A stretch of DNA of 64,000 nucleotides from positions 2,728,001 through 2,792,000 of the forward strand of contig JAYJMM010000110.1 of the NCBI GenBank assembly GCA_037349105.1, in the 5' to 3' direction. The stretch comes from Limnomonas spitsbergensis. Taxonomy: Eukaryota; Chlorophyta; Chlorophyceae; Chlamydomonadales. The notes below the pieces were generated by a model. It saw nothing but the letters and a program-made list of their open reading frames with translations. It searched no databases and was not told the DNA's origin. The translations under genes were made by a program, and so were the position numbers. Each line of letters opens with the position of its first letter. Position 1 is the first letter of the stretch. This document shows, one piece after another, positions 8,901 through 18,997 of the stretch.

Positions 8901-11048
8901 AGCATGCAATGCTGTGCTTACTGCGGCGAGGTTCAGCTGGGTGGCTGCGTGCAGAAACAGCCTTTCCAGCTGGAGGACCCGGGACAGGGCGGGCTGGCGC
9001 CTTACGCCGCCTACAACCCAGTCATGGCAGAATTTACGGTGGACAGCAACAGCGGCCAGTGGAGGGTGTGCCGCGCGTGCGGGATACCGAAGACCAGGGC
9101 GCAGCGACTTAGCCGCAGCGTCCAATTTCAGCCAGCGTACCAGGAAATGCTCATGGTGTCAGGCGTGGACTGTCTTGCATTGCAGAACTTGAGCCTTGTG
9201 GACGTGTCGGTGAGGTCCATGGTCCTGCAATTTGAGGGATGTCACCATATCTTTCACTGCCATTGGCTGTGTTGTCATCCAAGTTGTCTTCATTTGGTTG
9301 GTGTTCAGGGACAATTGCAATGCAGATTGACCCCTTTGTACATTGTGTAAATGAGTGAATGAATGCCTTGATTATTATACACTGCCCACCCATGCCAACA
9401 GGTGACCATGACACTGCAAAACAAGGGGTTTGCTGTTGGAAAGCTAGGGCCTGGGTCCTGCTTCAGCTCCCCCCTCATGGTCCGCATCAGTCCTGATGCT
9501 CCAGCTGCGGAGAAGAACAATCGTATCTACCAGCTGGTGGACAGCATCTTGCAGGAAAACCTGCGTGAGGGGCCAGGGAAGGTTATGAATCCGCTGTATG
9601 AGGATTTCCTGGCTCTAGTAGAGCAACCCTTCCGTTTACAAACTGCTTTTGGTTACCCAGTGGTGGACATGGCGGCACTCCCAGCGGTGCACGATGCAAG
9701 AGACAGAGGTCCTAGACACACTGACGCCCCGCCCCCTGATGTGCTTTTGGACCAGACCCTGGCTCTGGCTCTGAATGTGGACCAACGCAGCTCCAATCAG
9801 CTCGATCGCAACGCTGTGTTTGACATTGGACACATATATGCTCGCAACGGCCTGCATGAGTTGAGATCTGGAGCATCCAAACAGATGTTGGTTGCTAACC
9901 GCGAAGGCATACAGGCAAGGGACCGAAATGTGAGTCAAACAAATAACCCAAATTGGGTTACCCAATGTCATACACTTATATCTGCCATGTACTGAAATTT
10001 TGTTTGCACTGAAAATTTGGTATGTTTGGGCTCCTACCTTTCTACATACTGTTTTAAAAAAAGTTTCACAGTACATAATGTCTCTCATATTCATATTTTG
10101 CCCTTCTGCAGGCTGCACCTCAGGTCATTACCGCTCGAGGACTGCCAATCACCAGTGAGACCAGCCTGTTTCCTTTCCTTTTCCCCCAAGGCACGGGTTT
10201 CTTCTGCAAGGACAAACACAGCGATACGCTGGCCCTATATCTGCATCATCGCATCTCTTGCCTTTTCTCGCCGTGGACTCTGTACAAGAGTCAGGCACCA
10301 GACTTGCCCTCCAATGGATCCTCGTTAAGGGATTTAGATTGTACTCATTCCAATTACCAGACGTAGAACGCCCGGCCGTACCTGCTCATCATGTACCAGC
10401 TGCGTCAGGCAGTAATCACAGTCAACAGCATATCTGACAAGGCCCTGGAGGCAGACATGGCCTACTACAAAAAGAAACATCCCCACGCTACAGAGTCGGT
10501 GCGCATGTGCATTGTTCTGTCCAGTGCAACATGTCAGTACATGTCCTCGCCTCATCCTGCAAACGATCCCTTTCCTGCACTGCACACTTCCAAACTTGCC
10601 TGTCATGCAATGCCTATTACTGCCCTATCCTGCCTAATCCTGCCAAATCATGGATTTTGCTACCATTACAGTCTCTTCCAGGAATTCCTGCAACGTGAGA
10701 TCTCGCTTTTTGCAGCACATGCGGCCTTCCACGTGCCCACGCAAAATGCGGGCTGATTTGGCTTCATTTGGCTCAGAGCTGTTCTGCTTCGATGTGCTAG
10801 CACGGACTAGGAGTAGGCACTGGGCAAATGAGCTAGAGCGAGTGCACATAAAGGCCCATGATTCTGTGCAACGGGGTTACAACACCCTAAAGGGCAAGCC
10901 AGGAGGAGACCTCATGCTTCTAGCCATGCAAAGGAAGAGGTGGAAAAAGCTACGAGCTGAAAAGAAGGCAACCATGAATGCTGCAATCCAGGATGCAAGG
11001 GATGGGAACGTCGCACACGTTGCACCCATTTACATTGACCTGTCATGA
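5939..11048 (+). CDS. Cys-module / Helitron-like N-region / GIY-YIG-like protein, interrupted
   Basis: Six exons fit with exact phases: 5939-5986, 6087-7951, 8358-9209, 9402-9929, 10112-10498 and 10716-11048, all phase 0 at GT-AG junctions, ending with TGA; about 1,338 codons. The start ATG opens MGRTRKFERVDDD. Order of parts: thirteen cysteine modules (exons 2-3), an alpha-rich linker, a Helitron-like N-terminal region (exons 3-5), and a tail like the C-terminal half of a GIY-YIG nuclease (exon 6). The frame is broken by TAA at about 7263-7265, a 1-nt deletion near 7302 and TAG at 10364-10366, so this copy is either a pseudogene or contains sequence errors. Neither a Rep (HUH) nor a Pif1-type helicase follows. 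An AATAAA-like AATAAAC lies at about 11070 and a TTTGTAACT at about 11104. The likely origin is a mobile element; a host role is possible but unsupported. Confidence 0.55.
6087..8378 (+). CDS. Array of 13 eight-ligand Cys/His modules (part of the 5939-11048 gene)
   Basis: Thirteen consecutive modules of about 43 residues follow C-x2-C-x11-C-x4-C-x3-C-C-x6-C-x2-H, with a conserved RC-x3-AC centre and a closing HGV or HRV. Seven Cys and one His per module are enough ligands for two zinc ions. Module 9 contains the frameshift after CVICAGPV. Module 13 (CCKLVRPFASFHC...CTDCC) is completed only by splicing: its last C-x2-H is encoded by the start of exon 3 (ACKYH), which supports the 7951/8358 junction. 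Cysteine clusters of this kind (CxC) are known at the N termini of KDZ-class transposases, and zinc modules often precede nuclease domains. That family link is inference, since no KDZ catalytic domain is visible. Probable role: nucleic-acid or protein binding. Confidence 0.6.
8358..10498 (+). CDS. Helitron-like N-terminal region (part of the 5939-11048 gene)
   Basis: Exon 3 carries a Cys pair (CCAYCGEVQLGGC), then WRVCRACG, and ends LSLVDVS. Exon 4 continues VTMTLQNKGFAVGKLG and FSSPLMVRISP. Exon 5 reads SLFPFLFPQGTGFF and, after the TAG, RPYLLIMYQLRQA. A cysteine pair, a region ending in LSLVDV, then an FPFLFPxG motif followed by a Tyr/Arg-rich helical part is the order seen in the N-terminal regions of many Helitron replication proteins (DUF6570-like followed by Helitron-like N). 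The match is by motif order, not by alignment. The TAG at 10364 sits between NYQT and NARPYLL and could come from a single substitution of TGG. Confidence 0.42.
10716..11048 (+). CDS. GIY-YIG-like C-terminal half (part of the 5939-11048 gene)
   Basis: Exon 6 encodes 110 aa. It opens HMRPSTCPRKMRADLASFG, continues ELFCFDVLAR and ANELERVHIKAHDS, then RGYNTLKGKPGGD. The pattern of helix, YG/FG-x-E-x-F-x-F-x-V-L, a glutamate in a helix, then GYN-T-x-x-G resembles the second half of GIY-YIG nucleases, with ANELER supplying the usual catalytic Glu. The N-terminal GIY...YIG strands are not visible in exon 5, so the domain is either truncated or encoded in an exon I did not find. The C terminus is basic (KRWKKLRAEKK). 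Confidence 0.4.
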   Translation, partial: HMRPSTCPRKMRADLASFGSELFCFDVLARTRSRHWANELERVHIKAHDSVQRGYNTLKGKPGGDLMLLAMQRKRWKKLRAEKKATMNAAIQDARDGNVAHVAPIYIDLS

Positions 11049-11586
11049 CTGCATATTTGATTCAATTCCTAATAAACAAGTGCCAAGTCTAATAATTTGT
11101 CCCTTTGTAACTTAACTGCGACAACATTATCCACGCCTCGGGTTCACACTTATGCAGAACAATGCCAGCTTCTAAGTACACTCAGGAATTATTGTGTCAC
11201 CAAAATAGTCATGCCTGATTTTACACAAGGGCCAATCAACTTTTAGCATGAAACCAGGTTCAGCCAATCCCTTGTGTGCGCATCCACTTTCAACCGTCAG
11301 GCATTCAACAGCACCTCACTTGCAATACGAACCTTTACATACAACACTGCATGTAAATCCTTCCTGAACATAACATGCTAGTCGCCCAATTGTTCAGCAT
11401 CTTCCCAAACCAACAACTTCTGGGCCTCACCTTACAGTTCTTCAAACCCACATACATAGCTCATGACCACATGTCATCGTATACATCTATCACAGCCAAA
11501 CAAAATACGCCTTACAACTTAATGTTAGCCAACGCATGCCTATCTAATTTCCTAACAGATCAGTCCTACAATATCAAATTTACCCC
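11049..11586. other. AT-rich stretch without a recognisable gene
   Basis: About 0.54 kb between two convergent coding ends. It probably holds the 3' untranslated regions of the plus-strand gene ending at 11048 and of the minus-strand fragment ending at 11587. No repeat or RNA gene was seen. Confidence 0.35.
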
Positions 11587-11939
11587 TCAAACATAGTACA
11601 TCAAGTCAATCCATCTTTCAACAACCCTGTTCATCAGCCTTCTGACATGTCTGTGAGGTTCATGTTCCTGCGAGTTCAAGTATGTGACCATGAGTTTGAC
11701 TGACTTTGCCTGTGTTATCATTGCAGACATCTTGATTCGGTTAGTGGTAGAGTGCATTGCAGTTTCACTACTTCCAACAAATGCCAGAAACCAAGCAGTT
11801 TCCAAAGTTTGTCATCATCTACTCCACTGAATTTTAAATACATTGCCCCGTCATCACTTACATCATAGGTTGCCAGCAGGAACAAAGGCCTGCCATGACC
11901 AACTTCGAGCCTTCGGAAAATTAACCTGACGGGTGCCAA
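11587..11939 (-). pseudogene. 3' end of an unknown minus-strand gene, truncated by a SINE-like repeat
   Basis: Two exons fit: 11772-11939 (reading APVRLIFRRLEVGHGRPLF... to GFWHLLE) and 11587-11709 (AKSVKLMVTYLNSQEHEP... to WIDLMYYV, stop TGA). They join in phase 0 across a 62-bp GT-AG intron. Residue composition looks protein-like, but I recognise no family. Upstream sequence is missing: the first visible exon runs into the SINE-like repeat that begins at about 11941, so the 5' part was probably displaced or lost. It could be a second gene of the mobile element to its left, since the two run convergently, but nothing proves this. Confidence 0.35.
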
Positions 11940-11940
11940 A

Positions 11941-12684
11941 GATCCCCATGATTTTTAGGGATCTCCTTCATGGGAGACTGTAAAAAAAGTGTGCCTAGAA
12001 AAAAAAAGTGACTAAAAAAACAAAAAGAATTGAGAGAACACGCGCAGCAGAACCTACTATGCCGGCCTGGACGGCTCACGACACTCAGCAGGCACCGGGC
12101 AGGCGATCAAAAGATGCGCATTGACAATATGATTCTAATGCACTCAACGTCGAGTGTAGGCGATATATATTCGAAAAGTTATTGCAGTCGCTGCGAATTG
12201 GGGGCCGATGACATCTCTCGCCGGCCAACCACCCATGCTACATACCGAAACGAGTGGCGACGCTCGGCATGCACGGCCTGGGTGGCAACGCAGTGTTATG
12301 CCGCAAGTGCGGCCTCGATTGAAAGCAGCGCATTAGCAATGTGGTTATATTTTACTCAACGTCGGGTGTAGGCGATGTGTATTCGTGAAGCTTTTTGGCC
12401 GCGCGGCGATGACACCTCTCGCCCGCCACCCACCCAATCGTCTGTGACTAATGCCGTACTGGTGTCAGTCGCTTACAGCCTAGCACCGACGATGCTGATT
12501 AAGCGGAGGTCGCGAGTTCGATACCTGCTGGTGTTAGAAAACGTTGTTGCATACCGTGCGTTATCGCACTGACACGCCGATGGTTGTTCGCACCCGAAAG
12601 AAAACAACCCTGAAAAAGAGCGAAGGGTTGAAGAAAAGTAAATACACCAAAAGAAACCCGGGAAAGGTGCCAAAGATCCCCACG
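11941..12684 (+). repeat. SINE-like repeat copy 3
   Basis: Starts GATCCCCATG then TTTTTAGGGATCTCCTTC, an A-rich segment, the body ACCTACTATGCCGGCCTGG..., a copy of GTAGGCGATATATATTCG, a second similar segment at about 12365, and the tRNA-like core at 12448-12537. It finishes AAACCCGGGAAAGGTGCC AAAGATCCCC and a T-run. It is joined directly to copy 4, so the two form a tandem with a unit of about 740 bp. Confidence 0.5.
12448..12537 (+). other. tRNA-like core of SINE-like copy 3
   Basis: CTAATGCC at the start can pair with GGTGTTAG at the end (two wobbles). The A-box-like TGGTGTCAGTCG is at 12460-12471 and the B-box-like AGTTCGATACC at 12515-12525. The 43-nt spacing between them suits an internal Pol III promoter. 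Confidence 0.42.
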
Positions 12685-13104
12685 ATTTTTTTTAGGGATC
12701 TCCTTCATGGGAGACTGTAAAAAAAGTGTGCCTAGAAAAAAAAGTGACTAAAAAAAAAAAGCACAAACACGCGCAGCAGAACCTACTATGCCGGCCTGGA
12801 CAGCTCACGACGCTGAGCAGGCACCGGGCAGGCGATCAAAAGATGCGCATTGACATTGTGATTCTAATGCACGCAACGTCGAGTGTAGGCGATATGTATT
12901 CGAAAAGTTATTGCAGTCGCTGCGAATTGGGGGCCGATGACATCTCTCGCCGGCCAACCACCCATGCTACATACCGAAACGAGTGGCGACGCTCGGCATG
13001 CACGGCCTGGGTGGCAACGCAGTGTTATGCCGCAAGTGCGGCCTCGATTGAAAGCAGCGCATTAGCAATGTGGTTATATTTTACTCAGCGTCGGGTGTAG
13101 GCGA

Positions 13105-13519
13105 TGAAAGGATCTAAGTTCTGGCTGACTGGTATGGACACAGAGAGCTGGGATCAGAGAGCGTTCAAGAGGCGGAGAGCCGGAGAGGTAGCAACGTAGA
13201 ATTACAAAGGGTGGCACACTAGTTCGTCAGGCTAAGGCAAGGAGAATGACAGTGGTGGCACACTAGTTCGTAAGACTAGGGCAAGGAGAATGACAGTGGT
13301 GGCACACTAGTTCGTAAGACTAGGGCAAGGAGAATGACAGTGGTGGCACACTAGTTCGTAAGACTAGGGCAAAGAAAAAGGCAGAAGGCCTAGTATAAAT
13401 AGAGAGACACGAGAGGGTTCAACTGCCGTAGGAAGATCAACGTTCAACTTCAAACTACCGAAGGTAAGTCTAGTCGACAGGTTAACTACCGAACGACCGG
13501 GATAGGTGAAACCCTTACA
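13105..13519 (+). mobile_element. Solo LTR (415 bp) with GGCGA target duplications
   Basis: The insert runs TGAAAGGATC...ACCCTTACA, so it has TG..CA ends, and is flanked by GGCGA at 13100-13104 and 13520-13524. The uninterrupted sequence exists in the neighbouring copy at about 12366-12380, which proves insertion. Four 44-bp direct repeats (about 13208-13377) precede a TATA box, TATAAATAG, at 13393-13401, as expected of an LTR promoter read on the plus strand. No internal retrotransposon region is present, so this is the remnant of LTR-LTR recombination. Confidence 0.75.
13208..13377 (+). repeat. 44-bp tandem repeat inside the solo LTR
   Basis: Four copies of a 44-bp unit beginning GGTGGCACACTAGTTCGTAA. 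The first is slightly diverged and the last truncated. Their place directly upstream of the TATA box suggests repeated promoter or enhancer elements. Confidence 0.7.
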
Positions 13520-13859
13520 GGCGATGTGTATTTGTGAAGCTTTTTGGCCGCGCAGCGATGACACCTCTCGCCCGCCACCCACCCAATCGTCTGTGACTAA
13601 TGCCGTACTGGTGTCAGTCGCTTACAGCCTAGCACCACGATGCTGATCAAGCGGGGGTCGCGAGTTCGATACCTGCTGGTGTTAGCCGATGGTTGTTCGC
13701 ACCCGAAAGAAAACAACCCTGAAAAAGAGCGAAGGGTTCAAGAAAAGTAAAGACACCAAAAGAAACCCGGGAAAGGTGGTAAAAATCCCCACGATTTTTT
13801 TAGTCACAATCTTCTAGGCACAATTTTTTTACAGTCTCCCATGAAGGAGATCCCTAAAA

Positions 13860-14342
13860 ACGGTCACCAAACCTTCTATGTCGAAGCGACGGCTCACGAC
13901 GCTCCGCAGGCACAGGCCAGGGGTGGGTTGCCACGAAGTGTTCTACCGCAAGCGCGGCCTCGATCAAAAGCAGCGCATTAGCAATGCGATTCCATTGTAC
14001 CCAACGTCGGGTGTAGGCGATATGTATTCCAAAAGCTTTTTGGCCGCGCGGCGATGACACCTCTCGCCCGCCACCCACCCAACGTAATCGTCCGTGACTA
14101 ATGCCGTACTGGTGTCAGTCGCTTACAGCCTAACACCGACGAGACTGATCAAGCGGAGGCCGAGAGTTCGATACCTGCCGGTGGCAGAAAAAGTTGTTGC
14201 ACACCGTGCGTTATCGCACTCATACGCCGATTGTTGTTCGCACCCGAAAGAAAACAACCCTGAAAAAGAGCGAAGTGTTCAAGAAAAGTATTGACACCAA
14301 AAGAAACCCGGGGAAGGTGGCAAAGATCCCCACCCTTTTTTT
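13860..14342 (+). repeat. SINE-like repeat copy 5
   Basis: Opens CGGTCACCAAACCTTCTATG, then the body (GGCTCACGACGCTCCGCAGG), GTAGGCGATATGTATTCC, the CGCCCGCCACCCACCC segment, the tRNA-like core at 14098-14187 and the AAACCCGGGGAAGGTGG tail ending in a T-run. It is the closest relative of copy 1 (4945-5497). Confidence 0.5.
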
Positions 14343-17300
14343 TTGCATGCGCGGACCCTAAGTGGTTTTACGGTTCACCAGACCCTACAACCAGGCTTGC
14401 CCTGGTTCCTACTGAGCGGCCACCTCTTTCCTGCCTCAACTAAGCGATTGGTCAAACCTCTCAGCGTACAATGCCGCAGCCGGTCGCGAGGGAAATCGCA
14501 AAATATTACTGAGGTACCGTCGAGTGATTTATCCAATTTTTCAACGACACGGGGAAGGGTGTGCGAATCCTGTACGGGCAGGCCTACCGTAATCAGCTAT
14601 ACCGGTACCTAGCGATCTGACAAAATTCACGAAGGATTGGAAACCTCGCATCGCTGTTACTTCCTACTTATTTCCTCGATGATCTGCAAATTTTTCTCTA
14701 TCGGGGCAGGCGGACTAGGCGGACCCACTTCTTGTACAGGTCAGTGTAACTCCTGAATACCCCCCCCTCAAATACAGAAAATACGTGTTTGCATTGGGGC
14801 CCTTCTTCTGTACCTTAATTTAAATCCCTCCTTTTCATCTTCCCTGATGACCCATATTCCCCCAACCGAACTATTGGATAGGCACCCGGCCACCCGCGCG
14901 GCCGAGCCTTTGATATATTTTGGACAATTCAGGGCTTCCACCTGCCTAGGAGGTGGGTCCCCCAGCCTTGTCACAACAAACATTGCACATCCACGAGGAA
15001 GGAAAGAGGTCAGCAGTAGACAGAACCCCCATAACCATGCTGGCACAAAACGGCATGATACGGCACGAGCTCAGCCAGATTGTCCTACCAAGGTTGCACG
15101 GTGGGGCACGAGATTGAACGACGCGGCAAGGTATAAGCTGGGTTGTACTACCAAAGAGGCACAATTCGGTATGCTACGGCGCGGTGCGGCACAAGTTTAG
15201 CCGGATTGTGCGACCATGTGCATCACACTCAGGCCAACCACTAGCCTACTGCACCTGGACAAGGCTGGGTGACTCCGTTGAACGTTAGTACATGGCTTTT
15301 CCGTTTCCCCTTTTTTACTCGGACCCCCCTCTCTTATGCCAAGCCTTCCTTTTTCTACAACCAGACAGTCGGGCGCCCATGCAGTCAGGTCTTAAATACA
15401 ATGCCCAGAGGTGCAAGGTCAATGACGTTAAACCTCTGGGCCATGCTCAACAGCCTCGGCCACGATGGCTGGGCGGAAAATAAAGTAACGGCTACGGGAG
15501 GAAGGAAAGAAACAGGCGGAAAAAGGAAAATACCACCCTCCAAGAGGTGCAAGGTGATGAACATAAGCGCATGACTGATTCCCTAGGCCGAAAGCATGGC
15601 CATGAAAGGAACCGTTGACAAAGTTTATCACGCCACTGTCCTGTGGTTGTGTTAGCTGATTGCCTAGGGGGGGCACTGGTGTTTGCTCGCTGTCCTAGCT
15701 AGCGTATTAAGTGCCTATACCCGTGCACGGTCCCATGTCCCATGCATCAAATGCGATGCTCTGGTGGACTGTTCAAACTTCACAAAAGACATCACTGTTT
15801 TATCCCACCCTGTCAATAACGTTACAGGGAGGCTAATGTCAGGAAGGAAAGGAAAGCAAGTGCACCTACCCTGTGTGGCTACGGGGTGGTGACATGCATA
15901 AGACATTTGCACGCAAGCCTTGTTGCAGGGGACCTGAAATCCGGCCGGCGGTCGAGGCACCCCCAACCTTCGGTTGCTGAAGTCCAGGAGAATGGGCCAT
16001 CATGGTGAATGTGGTGAATGACGTTGCACCTCTGGACCCGGCTCAAAAAGACTTGGCCGCGGATACAATTTTGGTAACCGGAGCGAATTGATACTGGTCA
16101 CTGAAAAATAGATAATATCAGATTATCATATCAGAATATATTTTTCGGCAGAGCCCCCCCGGGCGGCCGAAGGTTGCGGGGGCGAAGCCCCCAGATTCAC
16201 CCCGAATTAAGGTACCCCTTTGGGGTACCCCTTGAGGGTACCCCTTGGCTCCAGGCTGTCCAAGGAAACTTTGTGCGCTACAGCGTGGCGCTTTCGTCCT
16301 ATTAGACTATATATCTTTTACCTCGGCCGATAAGCCGGAGCTCAAAGATAAAGTATTGAGCTACAGAGGTGTAGCTGAAAGCCCCGCACAGGCAGGCAGC
16401 ACTCAGGCAGAACGAAGCCCTGGGCAGAAGTTGCGAAGCAGGAGCGGGAAGTTTATGCGCCACTTTGCATCGGAATCGCCTTGCTTCATTAACGATTCTC
16501 CTGCAAGAGCTTCAAGCGGAGACTGCGAATTGATCAACTCGGCTGGTCGTGATAGGTCGAAGGTGGCAAGATTCAAATCCTGACACGATGACGAGCCCTG
16601 ATGTCGAGAGTAAGCGCAAGGGCGCAAGGTGATCACTGAACGTAATGCAGCGCAGCGCAGCCGAAGCGCTAGAAATATGCATCGAGATTAAGGATCCCCA
16701 AGCTCCCTGTAAAGACAAATGCTGAACCTCTGCTGGTTGCTTGTGCCTCTGCCCTCTGCTGACAGTGACTACCCTGGCCAAGCACTCACCGAGCAGGATG
16801 CAAAGTTGTAACGTGGTCACATGACCATGGCATGCATGTTCATGAGGAAATGAGTTTAAAACACTAAAATCAAGCTATGCCTTTAATTGTGCGCAATCCG
16901 CGCATGGCATGTTTCGACTTGCTATCATACACATGGTGCGCGGTTATTGCACGAGGCCGTGCCATGACTTGCGCATAGCAAGCACTGACAGCAGTAGCTG
17001 TTGTCTGAAAGGGCGATTTGGCTTGATTCATGACCTTTCACAGCCCACAGTTGAATTTAGAGGTTGTGATCAGTGAGTGCAGTGAGTAATACAAATAAGT
17101 CAAGAGATTACAGACTGGCAGGGCGTGCCTTCAGTTGGTATATCATAGCAAGATTATTTTTGCTTCTGGATAATGCATCACGCCCAACTATCAATCGGTC
17201 ATGCAGTCATTCTTTCTTGAAGACGGCTCGCGTGACGCTCTGTCGTTTTTCGTGCTGCGCTCTGATCACATGTCCTTGAGGGGTCAACTTGACCCATGGC

Positions 17301-17900
17301 AAGGCCAGGGTTGGTTATATTTTTCCTTGAGGGGTCAACTTGACCCCTGGCCTTGCCATGGTTGGTGGAAGTTTTGAGGGCTAGGCTCTGGAAGTTGTGA
17401 GGGCTAGGCTCTTATGGGTTTACAGTTTTTTTGTTTAGGGCTAGGCTCTCAAGGTCTGGGGAATCCGACTTCCTTTTCACGGTGACTTTTTTCTTCCGTC
17501 CTTTTTTCCCGTCTCATCTCCTCTTCTGTGAAGTTTTTACAGTCCAACTGTTTCCATCCAGACAGTATGGACGCGTTCGAAGCGAGCCTTCTGAAAGGGG
17601 AAATGGGAATAGGGTGGGTCAGTAAGAACAGGGGGGGACATTAACCAACAATCGGTGGAACTGTTTTCAAGATAACGTCGAAGACGATGGATGGAAGATG
17701 CATGGGTCCACCCGCGGAAGGGTAACAAGGCTTTTGCGGAGGGGGGGGGCGGGGGGCAGTTATTGTTACATCAATGCACATGGTGATTATTAGAGAGATG
17801 ATGTGCTGATGCGAGAAAAGAGTAAATGCTGCATTAGGGCACACAATTCGGCTGTTTTGCGTCCTATTTGCGCCCAGCATTTTTGAAATTGGGTGGTCAG
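14343..17900. other. Repeat-rich stretch without a recognisable gene
   Basis: Contents seen: three diverged repeats of about 60 bp with the word CGGCACRAG..GCC..ATTGT at 15040-15215; a copy of the dispersed hairpin at 15371-15475; a coding-like fragment at 15741-15783 shared with 25094-25141; a GGTACCCC repeat with fold-backs at 16210-16245; a direct plus inverted repeat of GGGGTCAACTTGACCC and CCATGGCAAGGCCAGGG at 17278-17365; and a poly-G tract near 17740. Open frames are short and unsupported. Confidence 0.4.
15371..15475. repeat. Dispersed hairpin repeat, copy 4
   Basis: GGGCGCCCATGCAGTCAGG at the left, TGCCCAGAGG..AATGACGTTAAACCTCTGGGCC in the centre and GCCTCGGCCACGATGGCTGGGC at the right repeat the architecture of the hairpin at 85-175, including the preceding CCAGACAGTC also seen at 1091. 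Confidence 0.5.
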
Positions 17901-18105
17901 TGTCACGCTATAACGCAGTAAACGTGCCAGAACCGTATTTGCCGCTGACGCGGCTTCGGAGACTCCGCAGCTTCTCTGCGGAGCCCCCTTTTCTAGGTTA
18001 GGAGCCCAGCTTCCCACTTTCGGGAAGGTCTGAGGCAGGATTCCCCGTACTTAGTAAATAGGGCTTGCCGGGACCTTTGAATCCCGGCTTGCACGCTTGA
18101 CATTT

Positions 18106-18568
18106 ACTTCGTCCCTTTTAAGTGGACAGGCCTCTAATTGTAATCAGCACCGGCTATCATCCCAAGATATACCCTGTGAATACCAATAACGCCAGTACCA
18201 CGAAGGCACGAAGACGATCAAGCCTAGTTCAGCCTCAGAGCCGACATAGCAACCTAGTTATCCTCAGCTAGATGCCCAGCCCGACCTGGGACACCGCCCG
18301 CAGTCTACAGCTACGACATCCCCCGCTTCACGCGGTAAGTGACTCAGCGACCCGACAGATCAGCTATCTGAAGGGCCAGCAGTTAAGCTTTACAAGTGAC
18401 CAGCTCCGTGTCTGTCATCTAGAAGTTCCAGCCACAGTTTAACGCGCTGCGCATCCGCGGCCAGTGTGTAGTCACTGAGTCCGCCCATAGGCGTCCGCCA
18501 CTATGTGAGGAAGAAGTCCGCCACGGACCCGAAGCAAACCTCTCGTGTCCACTTAAAAGGAACGAAGT
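18106..18568. repeat. Inverted repeat pair within element A
   Basis: ACTTCGTCCC..AAGTGGACA at 18106-18128 is the reverse complement of 18546-18568 with one mismatch in 23. Only the left arm is present in element B (21676-21698). The pair marks the point where A diverges from B, so the second arm belongs to the segment unique to A. Confidence 0.5.
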
Positions 18569-18997
18569 GGATCTTGCCTAATCAGCCTGACCCAACGAAT
18601 CCTGCTAAAGGTGTATGTGCTGTGGAGCTTGGAATTTCTTTTTGAGACAGCGGATCTGCCTTGGACAGCTAGAAATCACTGAGCAGAGGATTCTTCATAG
18701 ATATTCCAAGTCAATCCCTGCTTGCGCTGGGCGTGGCAACCCAGAAGCAGACGTAGCTTGAAGATCAGGCTGTGGAGTTATAAATCCAGCTGATTATTGC
18801 CTGTGCACCTGGACTTGCCTTTGTGGTGGAGTGCAAATTCCCAAGTGTTGACAGAAGTGGATCTGCGGATCAGTGATTAAGTGGATTGCTGAGGCCGAGA
18901 CTTCAGTGACCCAAGGCTGTGTTCAGGAATCACCAAAAGCTGCAGAACGCAGCTTGAGAGGAGCCTGCGAACCTCGAGGAGCAATCTGCGCTGCTAA

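Larger units (their letters stand above)
12685..13859 (+). repeat. SINE-like repeat copy 4, interrupted by a solo LTR
   Basis: Nearly identical to copy 3 in its first half. The segment GGTGTAGGCGATGTGTATT is split by an LTR at 13105-13519. The tRNA-like core (13597-13685) has one base deleted and the sequence after it lacks about 50 bp present in copy 3. The end is a T-run with AGTCAC and GGCACAAT followed by ACAGTCTCCC, in the orientation opposite to the start of copy 3. Confidence 0.5.

Noticed and set aside
12448..12537. A functional tRNA gene
   Set aside because: A- and B-boxes are present, but the T-stem has a mismatch, the D-arm does not fold well, and the segment is embedded in a dispersed repeat in at least four copies.
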